Position numbers and translations under genes: made by a program. Below the pieces are notes generated by a model. That model did no database searches. It had not been told where the DNA came from and saw only the letters and a list, made by a program, of their open reading frames with translations. This document shows positions 48,101-58,000 of a stretch of DNA of 64,000 nt, piece after piece; the stretch's first letter is position 1, and each line of letters starts with the position of its first letter. Source of the stretch: Pocillopora verrucosa (taxonomy: Eukaryota; Cnidaria; Anthozoa; Scleractinia; Pocilloporidae); NCBI RefSeq assembly GCF_036669915.1, contig NC_089320.1, positions 19,791,982-19,855,981 of the forward strand. The letters are read 5' to 3'.

Positions 48101-51100
48101 GGAGGAGAAATTAAAGCTAGTCACTCTTAGGGGCCACTGGGTTAACTTGCAAAAGTTTCTTTTAAAGCAAATAGCTATTAGCTGATGTTGAACACTTACA
48201 TATCCAAGAAGATTTACAAGTCATTCAAGTTCCTTTTGTTCCTAAGCAGGAATTTCTTTCATTGTGTGTCAGCAATTTTTTAGCTCATGTGAGGGTCATG
48301 TTGGCTATGAATTCTAAATTTATTTCATAGGCTAATGTTAGTTTTTTATTTTATCTATAGTAAACTAACACTGTACACAGACTGCTGCAGTGAATTGGTC
48401 GACTCAATTGCTTGGCTTCCAGCACTGAGCAAGATCCTATCAGCCTATGAAAAGAAACAGGTGAAAGGCTCTTTGTTTAACCCTTAACCTCTCCCCTTAA
48501 GGAGAATTGCTAATAAGATCTTCGGAGTTAAAGGGTTAAGTGTCTCTACAATGAGAAAATGCAAAATATCTTATGCATGCTAGTGCTTAATCAACTGAGT
48601 TCACATTTTGAAAAATTGAACTTGCAATTGAATAACAGAGTACTTCTTTTTCTCTCTTGGACCACCACAAATATTCTTGCAGAGGAAATGATGTACACAC
48701 AGTACTGAATGAAAAATAACTTAATTCTTATTTTGTCCTGAAATTTGCAGGAATTGGTGGTCCGGGTCTGTTTCATTCTTGGTAACTTAACATCTAAGAG
48801 TGAGAAAGTCAGAGAAGCCATTTTCTTTGATGAAGCATTTATGGCTGTGTTACTCTCTGTCATGCAGTCATACTTCAACCTTGAGCTGGAGGTGTGGAAT
48901 TTGTAATTTTAGTTACATGTACTTTTACTGTAATTTGTATTTTAGACCAGTTTTCAATTGAGAGTCAAAAAACTGAAACTAATGAAAAGTCATCCGAGCG
49001 ACCAATCAGAACATAAGCCAATGGGAACTCAAAGTGAAAACATGTCAAATGAACCTCCTGAAGTACAGGAAAGCGCTATTGCTTTTTATTTAGCATCTGA
49101 TTGGCTGAGAAGATGGGACAAGTTTTCTGGACCAATCAAAGTACAAAGTACAATCTTGAGTTACTTTTGTCACTTTGTTGAAAATTGCTCTATTGAAACA
49201 AGATGGTGTGTTTTGCACCATGAAATTCAGTTTTAGACTAAACATATGTTGGACCTTGTTGAGTTTCTCTCTTTCTTGCATGTGATCAGTAGACTGCCTG
49301 CTTAGGTCATGGATCAATAATGGGTTAGTGCATGTACTTAATTAATTTCAATTGTTACAAGGTGCTGAAAAATGGGCCCACAGCTGATGAAAAATTGCTT
49401 AATGGAGAAAACAAAGGTCTTAACAAGAATGAAGATGTGCTGATCAAGGTAAGTGTTCTGAATCATATCACAGTCAGAGTAAGGTGATTGAAGAAAGATG
49501 TCACAAATCTTGGTTGGGACTTGTAGCTCAACTGCATGTTACACTTCCTGGCAGAAAAGGAAATCGTGAAATTTTGTGGTTTTTTTAAAATTTTTTCCGC
49601 CAAGCAGGCATGGGCATACAGTCAACTTTTGTGGAGTTATTAAATTCCTAAAGTTTGAAGGGAAGATCTTAATTTTTGTGTGGGGAGAAAACTCATGCCT
49701 TGTGACAGGTTTCTGTTTTGTTTTGTTTCAATTTATAGAATATTTCATAGAGTAAACAAAGACATTATATGTGGAGAATTCAAATTTTTGTTGCTATTTC
49801 TCTGACTGCAAATTGCAATGTACACATGGGAGAGGTCTTTTCAAGTAGAAGTGTATCATTATCCAATTAATGCATGCTGCAAAGTTCATAATATTTTTTT
49901 GCACACAATGTCATCTTATTGAACCAAATTCAACTTTCAGGCTATCAGAGTAATTGCCAACTTATCAATCAATGCAGAGGCTGGTGCAGGGATTGCTGCT
50001 AATGAAGCATTAGTTGACCTTTTAATCCAGATTCTTGGTGAGTTCACTCAGTGGAGAAAAGGTATAACCTTTAATCATGCCAACCCCTTTTTCATCAGGT
50101 GTTTGTCAATAGGATTATCTCTTACTTTCTTTGGATCTTTACAGATGTAAAGGATGCACTTGTCAGCGAAGAACTTGTTCTGAACACAGTATCAACTCTG
50201 AACAATCTGTCTTACTACAATAGTGCTGAAAGTGTTGTACAGCAGAGACAAGTTGAAATCACAGAGAGTAAGTTAACTATTTGAAATACAAGTATAATTT
50301 GGTCTAATATCAACCATGTTGAAAATAGAAATTGGCTATTGTAAAGAGTGTCTAAATCTGACTTTGAGTGTTAGCCCATCATCAAAGCAAATTATTCATC
50401 CAGATGAAGGGCTAATGCTTGAAATGTCATCTTAAGAAACTTTGAATGAAGTGATCTTTGCAGTTATGAACACTTCTTAAGCAGTAGTGAAAAGAAGGCC
50501 TGAAAAAAATTCAGGCCTGTACGGGATTTGAACCCATGACCTCTGTGATACTGTACAGTGCTCTACCAACTGAGCTTACAAGCCAACTGGAAGCTGGTGA
50601 AGATCGCTTTCATATTCATGTCTTTATCTGCAGTTCAAATATATGACTTTCATATATTCACAGCTGTTTATTAGAAACTTTTTAGGGTGGCTAGTTACCA
50701 TTATCAACTCAGTTGACAAATTCAAATTATCTTATAGTCCCCTCCCCCAACAGATGCAGCACCACGTTCCTTTAGAAATGCACCCCCTTAACTTATTTTT
50801 GAAATCATCAAAAGTCACAGAATAGTGACAGTTAAAGTTAAGAAAATCATTTGTGCTGTGTGGATTGGATTCAAACAAGCAAATATGGTTTTGTTCTATT
50901 CCTTTTTTTATGTGGTCTGTGCTTTTGTTGAGAGTGCCTTAACCCTCTAACTCCCAAGATATCATTAGTTATTCTTCTTTCTGTCTGCCACACAAGTCAT
51001 ATGATGTTAGTTTGGAGAATTTGAAATTGGATGAACCAGTAATCCCCAATTGATATTTTTTTTTATTCTTACTACTTACAAGTCCACTTAAAAATATTGT

Positions 51101-52698
51101 ACCAGTAGTGTAGGGAGAAATTTTGTCTAGGTCACTAGTGGGACTTAAAGGGTTAAATATGTAGTTCCATGTCTCATGTGGTTGATGTTTATGTATGATG
51201 TATAATTTTCTTGCATTGTTTTAATATCTCTCTCTCTCTCTCACTCTGTGGTAGTGCTAATTTCGTTGTTAATGCCGGAGAACATGGATGCAATGGTGGA
51301 AGCAACTCGTGTGTTTGGGAACTTTTCTAGAACAAAAGAAGTGAGAACTTTATTGGCAGAGCAAAAAGGTAAAAGTTGACATCTTATTTTACTCAAGTAT
51401 GACACAGATTTTTTTACCTTTCTGTCCACATTAGTTGTTGAAGTTTTACAGATCACTCTCTGAGGTTACAGTTTTCACCACCTTTGACTATTTAGTTGAT
51501 GAAATCATGATTGCTCTATTGGATGCTGGCGAGAGGGAAACAGTGTTCACAGCCTGCGGTGTGCTAATTAACCTGATGATTGATGAGAATATCAAACCAA
51601 AGCTGAAAGAGGAAGATGGAATTAAAAAGTAAGTTGTTCAATTTAGATTCTTCTCCTAATTGCAGTCATGTTGTGGCATCCTTTAAAATTTTTCATAACC
51701 TGACTAATATGAGGATAACCTGTTTTTACCTCTCAGACTGGTTGATGTGTTACGTGACTTTGGTAAACATGATTGGCAGTTGTCAAGTATGGTGTGCCAG
51801 ATCCTGTGGAACTATAGGTAGGTCCATTAGTACCATTCATACTTTTTAATAGTAATAATAGAAGCAAAACCTGAAATTTTATTTGCTTTGTTTTTCACAA
51901 CTGAGCTTGTGATGACCAAGAAAGTAAAGAATACAGTTTTCAATATTTTATTACTTTTTTTTCTTCTCATTTCAAAGTGACAAGATAACCAGCTCATCAG
52001 AAACATTTGGTGACCAGGAAGCACTAGAATTAATGGATATTCTCGCACAATATTTAGGTAAGGATTGTGAATTTTATAAGACAGTATGGGAGTTAATTTT
52101 TCAGAGATGCAGTGGTGTAATAGTTACTAGGCTGAACTCTGAGGAGGAGGTCTGAAGTTCAAGACCTTGCGGCATCATTGTGTTGTGTTCTTGGGTGAAA
52201 ACCTTTACTTTCTCAGTGCTTCTCTCCATCCAGGGGTATACTGTGAGGGAGGAGTAATAATACTCCTGGTCACTACATGCAATGAAAACCAGGATAAGCT
52301 CAGGTTGGGCCACTTAGCTTGAGTACAAACTTATACAGTTTACTGTAATGTTGAACATACAAAGATGTAATGAAGGTTAGGATCTTTTGAGAACAAATTT
52401 GAGTGTGACTCTAAAGCATCCTTTGAAATTGGGTTTAGTTACAATGGCCATTTAACAGATGACAAATTAAAACACAAGTTAAGTAATCACCAATGAGATC
52501 AATTCTGTTTTGTTTAACTGTTTTTCAGATGAGGATATTGCTCTTGATTCAAGTGAATTAGATGCTGTGGAATCAAACCTTCCAGAAATGTTAAGAGAAA
52601 TGTGGGAAAGCCAGTTTGTCCCTGTGGGGCAGCACCTGCTTCACAGAGTTAAGTCGCACCATACAGACCTTGTTCCGTTGGAGTTGCCTAGTAATTAA
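42149..52698 (+). CDS. ARMC2: Armadillo repeat-containing protein 2 (ARMC2)
   Basis: Seventeen exons: 42149-42372, 43816-43936, 44119-44862, 45821-45923, 46571-46746, 47304-47354, 47747-47892, 48361-48460, 48751-48891, 49362-49448, 49941-50037, 50145-50267, 51255-51368, 51496-51628, 51737-51817, 51978-52057, 52529-52698; 2691 bases, 896 aa (human 867). The N terminus, IISEARTSLRPLDTKRPFTP, matches human IVSEARNALRTVRTQRPFTP. A proline/serine-rich linker follows, then armadillo repeats from about residue 290 to the end. Strong matches include KVTGNNLTNVCMVVYKV, LVVRVCFILGNLTSK, TLNNLSYYN, EATRVFGNFSR, FTACGVLINL and a C terminus like FLDEELALD. ARMC2 is needed for axoneme assembly, notably the central pair of sperm flagella. 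An in-frame ATG at 42098 would add 17 residues; I chose 42149 by homology. Introns are rich in MITEs and SINEs. Confidence 0.95.
43190..43412. repeat. Worn MITE copy in ARMC2 intron 2
   Basis: Text such as 'TAAGTATTCTTATTATGTGTTTGCTGGATAATGTG' style phrases (broken here into short matches: TTTGCTGGATAATGTG, AGAAGTTACATGTTAATCAC) matches the right half of the copy at 45343. The left end is poorly preserved. Confidence 0.6.
45343..45552. repeat. Palindromic MITE in ARMC2 intron 3
   Basis: Starts TAACCCTTCAACTCCCAAGA and ends CTGGGAGTCAAAGGGTTA, a near-complete copy. Confidence 0.87.
45553..45696. repeat. MITE, second subfamily, abutting the previous copy
   Basis: Contains GAAAGGAAATGATGGCCAA, CTCCTTGTTAAATACCATAGG and an end GTGTAAAGGGTTAA, as in the 34145 and 46889 copies. 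It begins where the previous copy ends. Confidence 0.7.
46316..46440. mobile_element. Short TIR element in ARMC2 intron 4
   Basis: AGGTTAAGATGGCTGGATA at the left (46316-46334) faces its complement ATCCAGCCATCTTGACCT at the right end (46423-46440). The interior is AT-rich and noncoding. It is a separate non-autonomous family. Confidence 0.8.
46889..47086. repeat. MITE, second subfamily, in ARMC2 intron 5
   Basis: Starts AATCCTTTAAACCCTAAGAG and ends GTATAAAGGGTTA. Confidence 0.75.
47427..47632. repeat. Palindromic MITE in ARMC2 intron 6
   Basis: Ends GGGAGTTAAAGGGTTAA. The interior 'ATTATCCAGCCAACAGGTAA' and 'GATCTAACACCAAATTCTCA' matches copies A and B. Confidence 0.85.
47948..48142. repeat. 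MITE, second subfamily, in ARMC2 intron 7
   Basis: Reverse-oriented copy with AGCTTCTTTAGTTGGTAATC and AGCTAGTCACTCTTAGGGGC, ending CTGGGTTAAC. Confidence 0.72.
48478..48539. repeat. Short internally deleted MITE
   Basis: Only the two ends remain: TAACCCTTAACCTCTCCCC and GGAGTTAAAGGGTTAA, about 60 bases in all. It lies in ARMC2 intron 8. Confidence 0.75.
48945..49210. mobile_element. Probable non-autonomous transposon in ARMC2 intron 9
   Basis: The left end GACCAGTTTTCAATTGAGAG and the right GTTGAAAATTGCTCTATTGA form an imperfect inverted pair. The interior has repeated CCAATCA and GATTGGCTGAG boxes in opposite orientation. A 92-codon open frame crosses it, but the layout is that of a repeat, not a gene. 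Confidence 0.5.
50340..50440. repeat. Degenerate hairpin element with hammerhead-like remains
   Basis: The arms GTGTTAGCCCATCATC and GATGAAGGGCTAATGC are inverted copies. The phrase GATGAAGGGCTAATGCTTGA, then AATGTCATC, is a mutated form of the motif at 33009-33042. It lies in ARMC2 intron 12. Confidence 0.6.
50493..50584 (-). mobile_element. tRNA-derived SINE with tail hairpin
   Basis: On the minus strand 50584-50514 folds like a tRNA: a 7-bp acceptor (GGCTTGT with ACAGGCC), a D arm around GCTCAGTTGGTAGAGC, and a T arm ATGGGTTCAAATCCCGT. The anticodon loop is the wrong size. It is followed at once by a hairpin, AGGCCTGAA..TTCAGGCCT. A degraded relative with the same tail occurs at 55905-55985, so this is a SINE, not a tRNA gene. 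It lies in ARMC2 intron 12. Confidence 0.75.
50939..51156. repeat. Palindromic MITE in ARMC2 intron 12
   Basis: Starts TTAACCCTCTAACTCCCAAG and ends GGGACTTAAAGGGTTAA. Confidence 0.85.
52105..52330 (+). mobile_element. SINE-like repeat in ARMC2 intron 16
   Basis: A tRNA-like start (GCAGTGGTGTAATAGTTACT, then GAAGTTCAAGACC as B box) is followed by a body with TTGTGTTCTTGGGTGAAAAC and GTGCTTCTCTCCATCCAGGG, phrases typical of tRNA-derived SINEs with a conserved central part. A related phrase occurs in the 26941 element. Confidence 0.65.
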
Positions 52699-53691
52699 CA
52701 AGCATGATGCTCACACCAGTCTTGTAGACAGAGACTGGGATCAACATGCTTTAAACTAAATTTTAGACAGGTAACTGTGAAGAAGTTGTGTCATTCAACG
52801 ACAAAAACCATCCGCTTGCTTACAAATTTTTTATTGCATTAACACAGCTATGCTGAAGGAAATTGTTACAGTATACATGTGGATCTCTACCTTCAAACCA
52901 ATCTTATTCACAGATGGTGTGTATAGTAATATCATTCAAGAATGACAATGCATCACATTGTCCTCAATTTCATCCCATACAAAATGTTATAAATACATAA
53001 CCTTTCATATAACTATCAGTCCTCGTGTGAAAATATTGGGGGCATACCAAGACATATATGTAAGTTTTCTGCCTGTCAACATTATGATTTTAACTTATTT
53101 CTTGCGTGGATTGACAGGGAATAGCAAGGAGACACGTTCCTTTGTGGGAAATTGGATTCTGATTTCCCCCAAGAAGTCCTACGAAGCTTTTTGTTTGTCT
53201 AGTTTATTGAATAAGGTTACCAAAGGACATAGTAGCCATAGAAGACAGCCCATTTCTCAAATTTAATTTATAAACTTGCATCTCTGTACGAAAGAGCTCC
53301 TATTTTGTTAATTAAGATTTTCACTGGACAACTTGTAAAAAGAGTATTGAAAAGGACTTCATAAAGTTCTCCTTGTGTGGTTTTATGTAAACTCAGAAAC
53401 AATTTTATTTATTATCTTTAGAACAGTGTGAAAAAGAGAGAATTTTAAATAAATAAATAAAGAGATCAAATGCCGTTTTTGCTGTTGGGCCATACTATGT
53501 AACTCCTCAAGACTTCCCTGTGCTACACTAGTTATCAATTGTGAATTCAATTTTACTACAAAAGTGAAGTCCCCTGAATCTTTAATTTGATGTTGCTGTA
53601 TTCTAAGAGAAGTTTCTGGGGTAACAGTTCATCTGTTACCTTGTAAAGTTTTTATTTTTGTATTTTTGTTGTCATGTTTAGTGAGGACAAC

Positions 53692-54003
53692 CTACAGAGT
53701 GAAGCATTTCGTCTTGAAACAAAATTGTAAAGCGAGATCTTGTTTGTTCACAAGAGGATGTTTCAAAGCTTTAGCCAACACCTCATAATTAGCCTGTGAT
53801 CCTCCCTTGTGTAACCACCTCACAAGCATTTGATAGCACTGTTCAAAGCTGTCAGGATAATCTAATGTGAGCTGAGCTAGTTCTGCTTCATGAAATCCTA
53901 ACACTTCTGCCAATTCCATCCAGCTGGATGACATCGCATGGCTAATGTGAAGCAAGTCATCTGTCTCAGGAATTCCTCTCTTAATTTGTAGACTGGTAGT
54001 CAT
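53692..54003 (-). CDS. Small death-domain protein
   Basis: One coding exon of 103 aa, ATG at 54003. A plausible acceptor (TTTTCTTTAG, about 54026-54035) lies just upstream, so an untranslated first exon may exist further up. From about residue 15 to 95 the sequence has the pattern of a death domain: helices with the conserved core SWMELAEVLGF, a Leu/Asp-rich middle (LTLDYPDSFEQC), and a helix with the family's Trp (YQMLVRWLHKGGSQANYEVL). Death domains join signalling complexes in apoptosis and innate immunity by binding each other. No other domain is seen, so it could be an adaptor or decoy, or the last exon of a longer gene. It converges on ARMC2, whose stop is 1 kb away. Confidence 0.7.
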   Translation of the reverse strand: MTTSLQIKRGIPETDDLLHISHAMSSSWMELAEVLGFHEAELAQLTLDYPDSFEQCYQMLVRWLHKGGSQANYEVLAKALKHPLVNKQDLALQFCFKTKCFTL

Positions 54004-54315
54004 TGCATGACAGTGATGAAAACTGACCTAAAGAAAACATGATCACTCAGTAATCTTGCAAAACTCCATTACAGGTCCTTTTATGTGATAGTGGTGGAGT
54101 ACCTGACAATACACAAGAACCGCTGGCTCCGATCCTTTGGTAAAAGGAAGGAAGTAAACGGAAGAGCATTTGCCTACTGGGAGGGTGCGGAGATTTACAA
54201 GAGGGTTTTTAAAATAAGGATCCCACCCTTTCCAAATCCCCGCTTGTCGTCCCCCCCAAAAAAATGGAAAGAAGTAAATCAGATGCGAGAATCCCACGAT
54301 AAGCCTTTTAAATGA

Positions 54316-55021
54316 TGCATGCTTGATGATAGATGGGAAATCTCCGTCCAGGGTAGAGAATCAGAGGCGGAAACATTCAGAGAACAGGAAATTCAGCCGT
54401 CAAATATTTTAAGTGAAAGGCGAAAGTTTTGACGTAATTTCAGTATATCCTGGATTAAATGTTACTGTATAAATATTTCTCACCAAAAACTACAACAGAA
54501 GGTCAACACTCGACAACAATCAGCAGAGCTTTCAGGGCCACATCTCACGTTGACCACATCACATCACAGTCTGTTTTCAGTTTTCTCGCAATAAAAATTG
54601 CGCGTCAACAGATTGTGTAGGAATTATGTGGGGATAGGGGAGGGTTGTTACTGCTTTTTGTCTTAGAATGAATGCACATCAAAGACAACATTTTTTTAAT
54701 TTCTCCTTCTATATTATAATATAAAAATATTCAGTTGCTTGTCTTGAAAACTTTATTTTTATCATGAAAAGGTCCGCAATTGATTCCTTATACGAATGTT
54801 CTTATGAATACGAACCCTACCCTACACAGTTAAGCCTCTTTGCCCACGGTTCGCGCACAAAACAATCAGCGGTTGTTCTGTTGCTACGGCGTGAGAAGAC
54901 CTATTAATTTGCGTCGAAATGACTAACAATTTATCACAAAGTCAGGATATATTTCCCTGGAAATGCACAGAATGATATTCAACTCTGATTAGCTAGTGCG
55001 ATAAAGGTAAAAATATTAATC
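54316..55021. other. Upstream region of C11orf65 and the death-domain gene
   Basis: Lies between two divergent genes. I see no coding exon, and it probably holds the promoter of each gene and a 5' untranslated exon of the death-domain gene. Confidence 0.45.
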
Positions 55022-58000
55022 ATGTCTGACAAACTGAGTCGTCAAGATGCCCTCCGGATTCTGCGCAAAACTGATTTACCAGGTGACAAAGTTATTCCAC
55101 ATAATTGTTTGTGTGCATAATTTCCAACTTCTTGTTTATTCTTGCCTTGTTAAATAAATACTAAAGGTAATTTTAAATTGTAATTTCCATAAAGTAAGAA
55201 ATGACAACAAGAAAACTTAGCTGTCTTTTACAGTTTTGATGAGGTAGGCTTATAAGGTGAATGCCTTGAAGTGAGCTTTCACACTTCTGCTTTCAACTTC
55301 AGTTAAGCAACTTTCTTAAATTCAACTCATTGCAGGATCTACATCTAGAGACGTAAAGTTTGCTTTGGCAACAAAAGCGGAAAGATGGGTAAGTTTGTTA
55401 TCTAAATAGATAAAGTCTGAAATAAAAAGTTGCGAGCCTTGATTAGAGCCATAAACTGTACGTTGTTTCAGTTTGAAGATCGATTTAGGAAAATTCAGGA
55501 CTTCATTGAAAACATTGATCCAATAAATTGCTGAAAAACCCATTATACAAATGTTTTACTATAACTGAGTAAGGGTGGATATTCTTACGACATCCAATAA
55601 TATACTCGTATATCCCTAGATAGATGTTAAAAAATATTTGATACGAATTCGTTTTCGTCTTTTACCCCCACGAGGAATCTTTGATCACCACCACAGTGTA
55701 CATGCAAAGCTGTATTTTGTTTCATTAGTAGAATTGCAATGTCCTGTGTAGCTTAGGAGAACCCATGATTTTGAAACCTCAAAACCAAAAGTTGATTTAT
55801 TCTAAACTTTCTGGTACCTGGATTGCTGTTATATTCAATATTTATATTTACTGCCAAATGATAAATTGATTATGATAGGTTATAGGCAATGTACATCATT
55901 GCAGAATGAAAAGCCTGAAATAATTCAGGCTCATATAGACATGGACAATTGAGTGCAACTACCGACTAAGCTTTGAAGCTTTGCATTGCAAAAGTGGAAA
56001 ATTAGAGTGCCTGGCTCTTTGCTCTCAGTCAAGGGCTGAATTTTCCATACTTCTTTATCTGTAATCCCTGTTTAGTTGCAGCTTAAAGCCCTGAAGATCA
56101 ACTCAATACATGTTATGTATTCCACTGGTCAAAATACGGCTTACATACTTTTTGTGAATATCTACAAATTTGTCAACAGAAAATGATTCAAGGAAAGACA
56201 GATGAAGAAGATGTAAAAATAGCTGCCAGCATAGAAATTCAGCGAGTATGGAGAGGTTATTTTACAAGGTAAAATGATGGTCCTTACCAAGTACATCTTT
56301 GAAATGTTTTCTTTGTACATCATAGTATATACCAGGGTCATGGCCAGGACTTTTTAAAGGATGGGTCACTCTGTGTGAAACAAAGGGTACTCAGCAGATT
56401 GTCTTGTGAATCCTCCATGCCATGTTTTACTGGAAAAAAGGCTTACAAAGGATGAGGAAAGGGGAGTCACAGGCACCCAAGAACCCCTTCCCCACCCTAT
56501 TAGCTACACTCTTGCATACTGTGAGCCAAGGCTACAAATCAAAAAATTATCTGGTGACAAACTTCCAGCTGTACCGAAAAATGTAATTATGTCCCATGAT
56601 TATTTATTCCATGTTTTCTTGTTAAATGAAGATGTAAGCTGTTTGGAATTCTCCATCCAAATGCAAGTGTGATGTCCACAGCCCTTGGTAGTAGATTTGT
56701 GCAGAGTCCATCAAGGCTAAGTGATGTAAGGACCGTTACTCCTATGGTTCCACATACCACACCACAGCCATCGAGACTCTTCAAGGTGAGGCAGAGATTG
56801 CCAACAATGTGTGTTCTAAAATGCCATCAAGTTCTTGACTGTGCAATGGCAATCTGAAAGCAGTAACAACTGGAAAAAAAGAAATTATCAACTGATTTTT
56901 ACAGGTTAAGTGCAATGTCAGTTAGTCTGTGAAAATTAGTCCATCACTTCTTACCTTGTCCACAGCTTAAAACATGATTTATTAATTTTTGTACCTGAAA
57001 ACTGCTTATTACTCTAGTTAAGAAGAACTGGAGGGGTTGAACATACTATCCAAAAATGTCTGACCAGTAACCAACACCCAATTCACACCAGTAAAACATG
57101 TTTAGTTAAATTGGGTTTAACTGAACAAACATCAGGAACAGAGAAGTGAAAAACTTAGTTTTCTGTAGGTTTTGAATAAGTCACTAAACCTGCATTTTCG
57201 ATGTGCCTGATTTGGAGATGACAAATGTTGGTTTTAGGAGCTTCTTTGAAGAAAAGAGTTTTAAATGGTGTTTAACAAATCAGCTTTTGTAAGACCATGT
57301 TGAAGCTTTGGTGTGAACGGGGTTTCAGTTTGTTTATTTTTTATAAGAAGTATTGCAGGGGGTGTTCCATAGAGACTAACAGAAGTGAAGCTAATGGTTC
57401 AAGAAGACCTTCCCTTTAATCTAATTCTTATAACTATTATTGTATTTAAAATGAATTTCGGATTTACAAGGAAACTTTTTAGACATGTTTCAGCATGACT
57501 TGTGCCATCATCAAGTTAATGTGTTACACAGTTGACTAAGTTGCTTAATATATATGTTACAGGTACATTAGAACTTTAAGTTGAATACAATATTTGAAAT
57601 TACAATGGGCAAAACAATAGCATACGCAAATGTAACACTTGTAGAATGTCTCCTTCAATTTTAATTGCTTAAAATTCAAGAAGACATTGTACATTTGCTG
57701 CTTGGAAGCAGAGCTGAATGCTCTGATGTAACTTAACTGTGATTGTTTGTTCACATAGATTTACTTGGTAAGTGTAACATTTGTAGGTTCTATTGTTTAC
57801 TTCAACCATTTATTTTAAAATAAATAAATGGTATAAATTTCAAATACATGTATTGTATCTGATCTAAACTTATATCATATTTATTTATTTATTTTTTATT
57901 TATTGCAATTCATGGCATATACAATACAAAATAACTAAACTAAAATAATTATTAATGATAAATAGTACTATGATATAGAAGTATCTGTAGATCATTCAAT

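Noticed and set aside
48958..49236. 92-codon plus-strand frame in ARMC2 intron 9
   Set aside because: It lies within a repeat with inverted ends and CCAATCA boxes, and shows no protein-like conservation.
50514..50584. Possible functional tRNA gene on the minus strand
   Set aside because: Acceptor, D and T arms pair, but the anticodon arm has a 4-bp stem with an 8-base loop, and a degraded copy with the same tail occurs 5 kb away, so it is a SINE.
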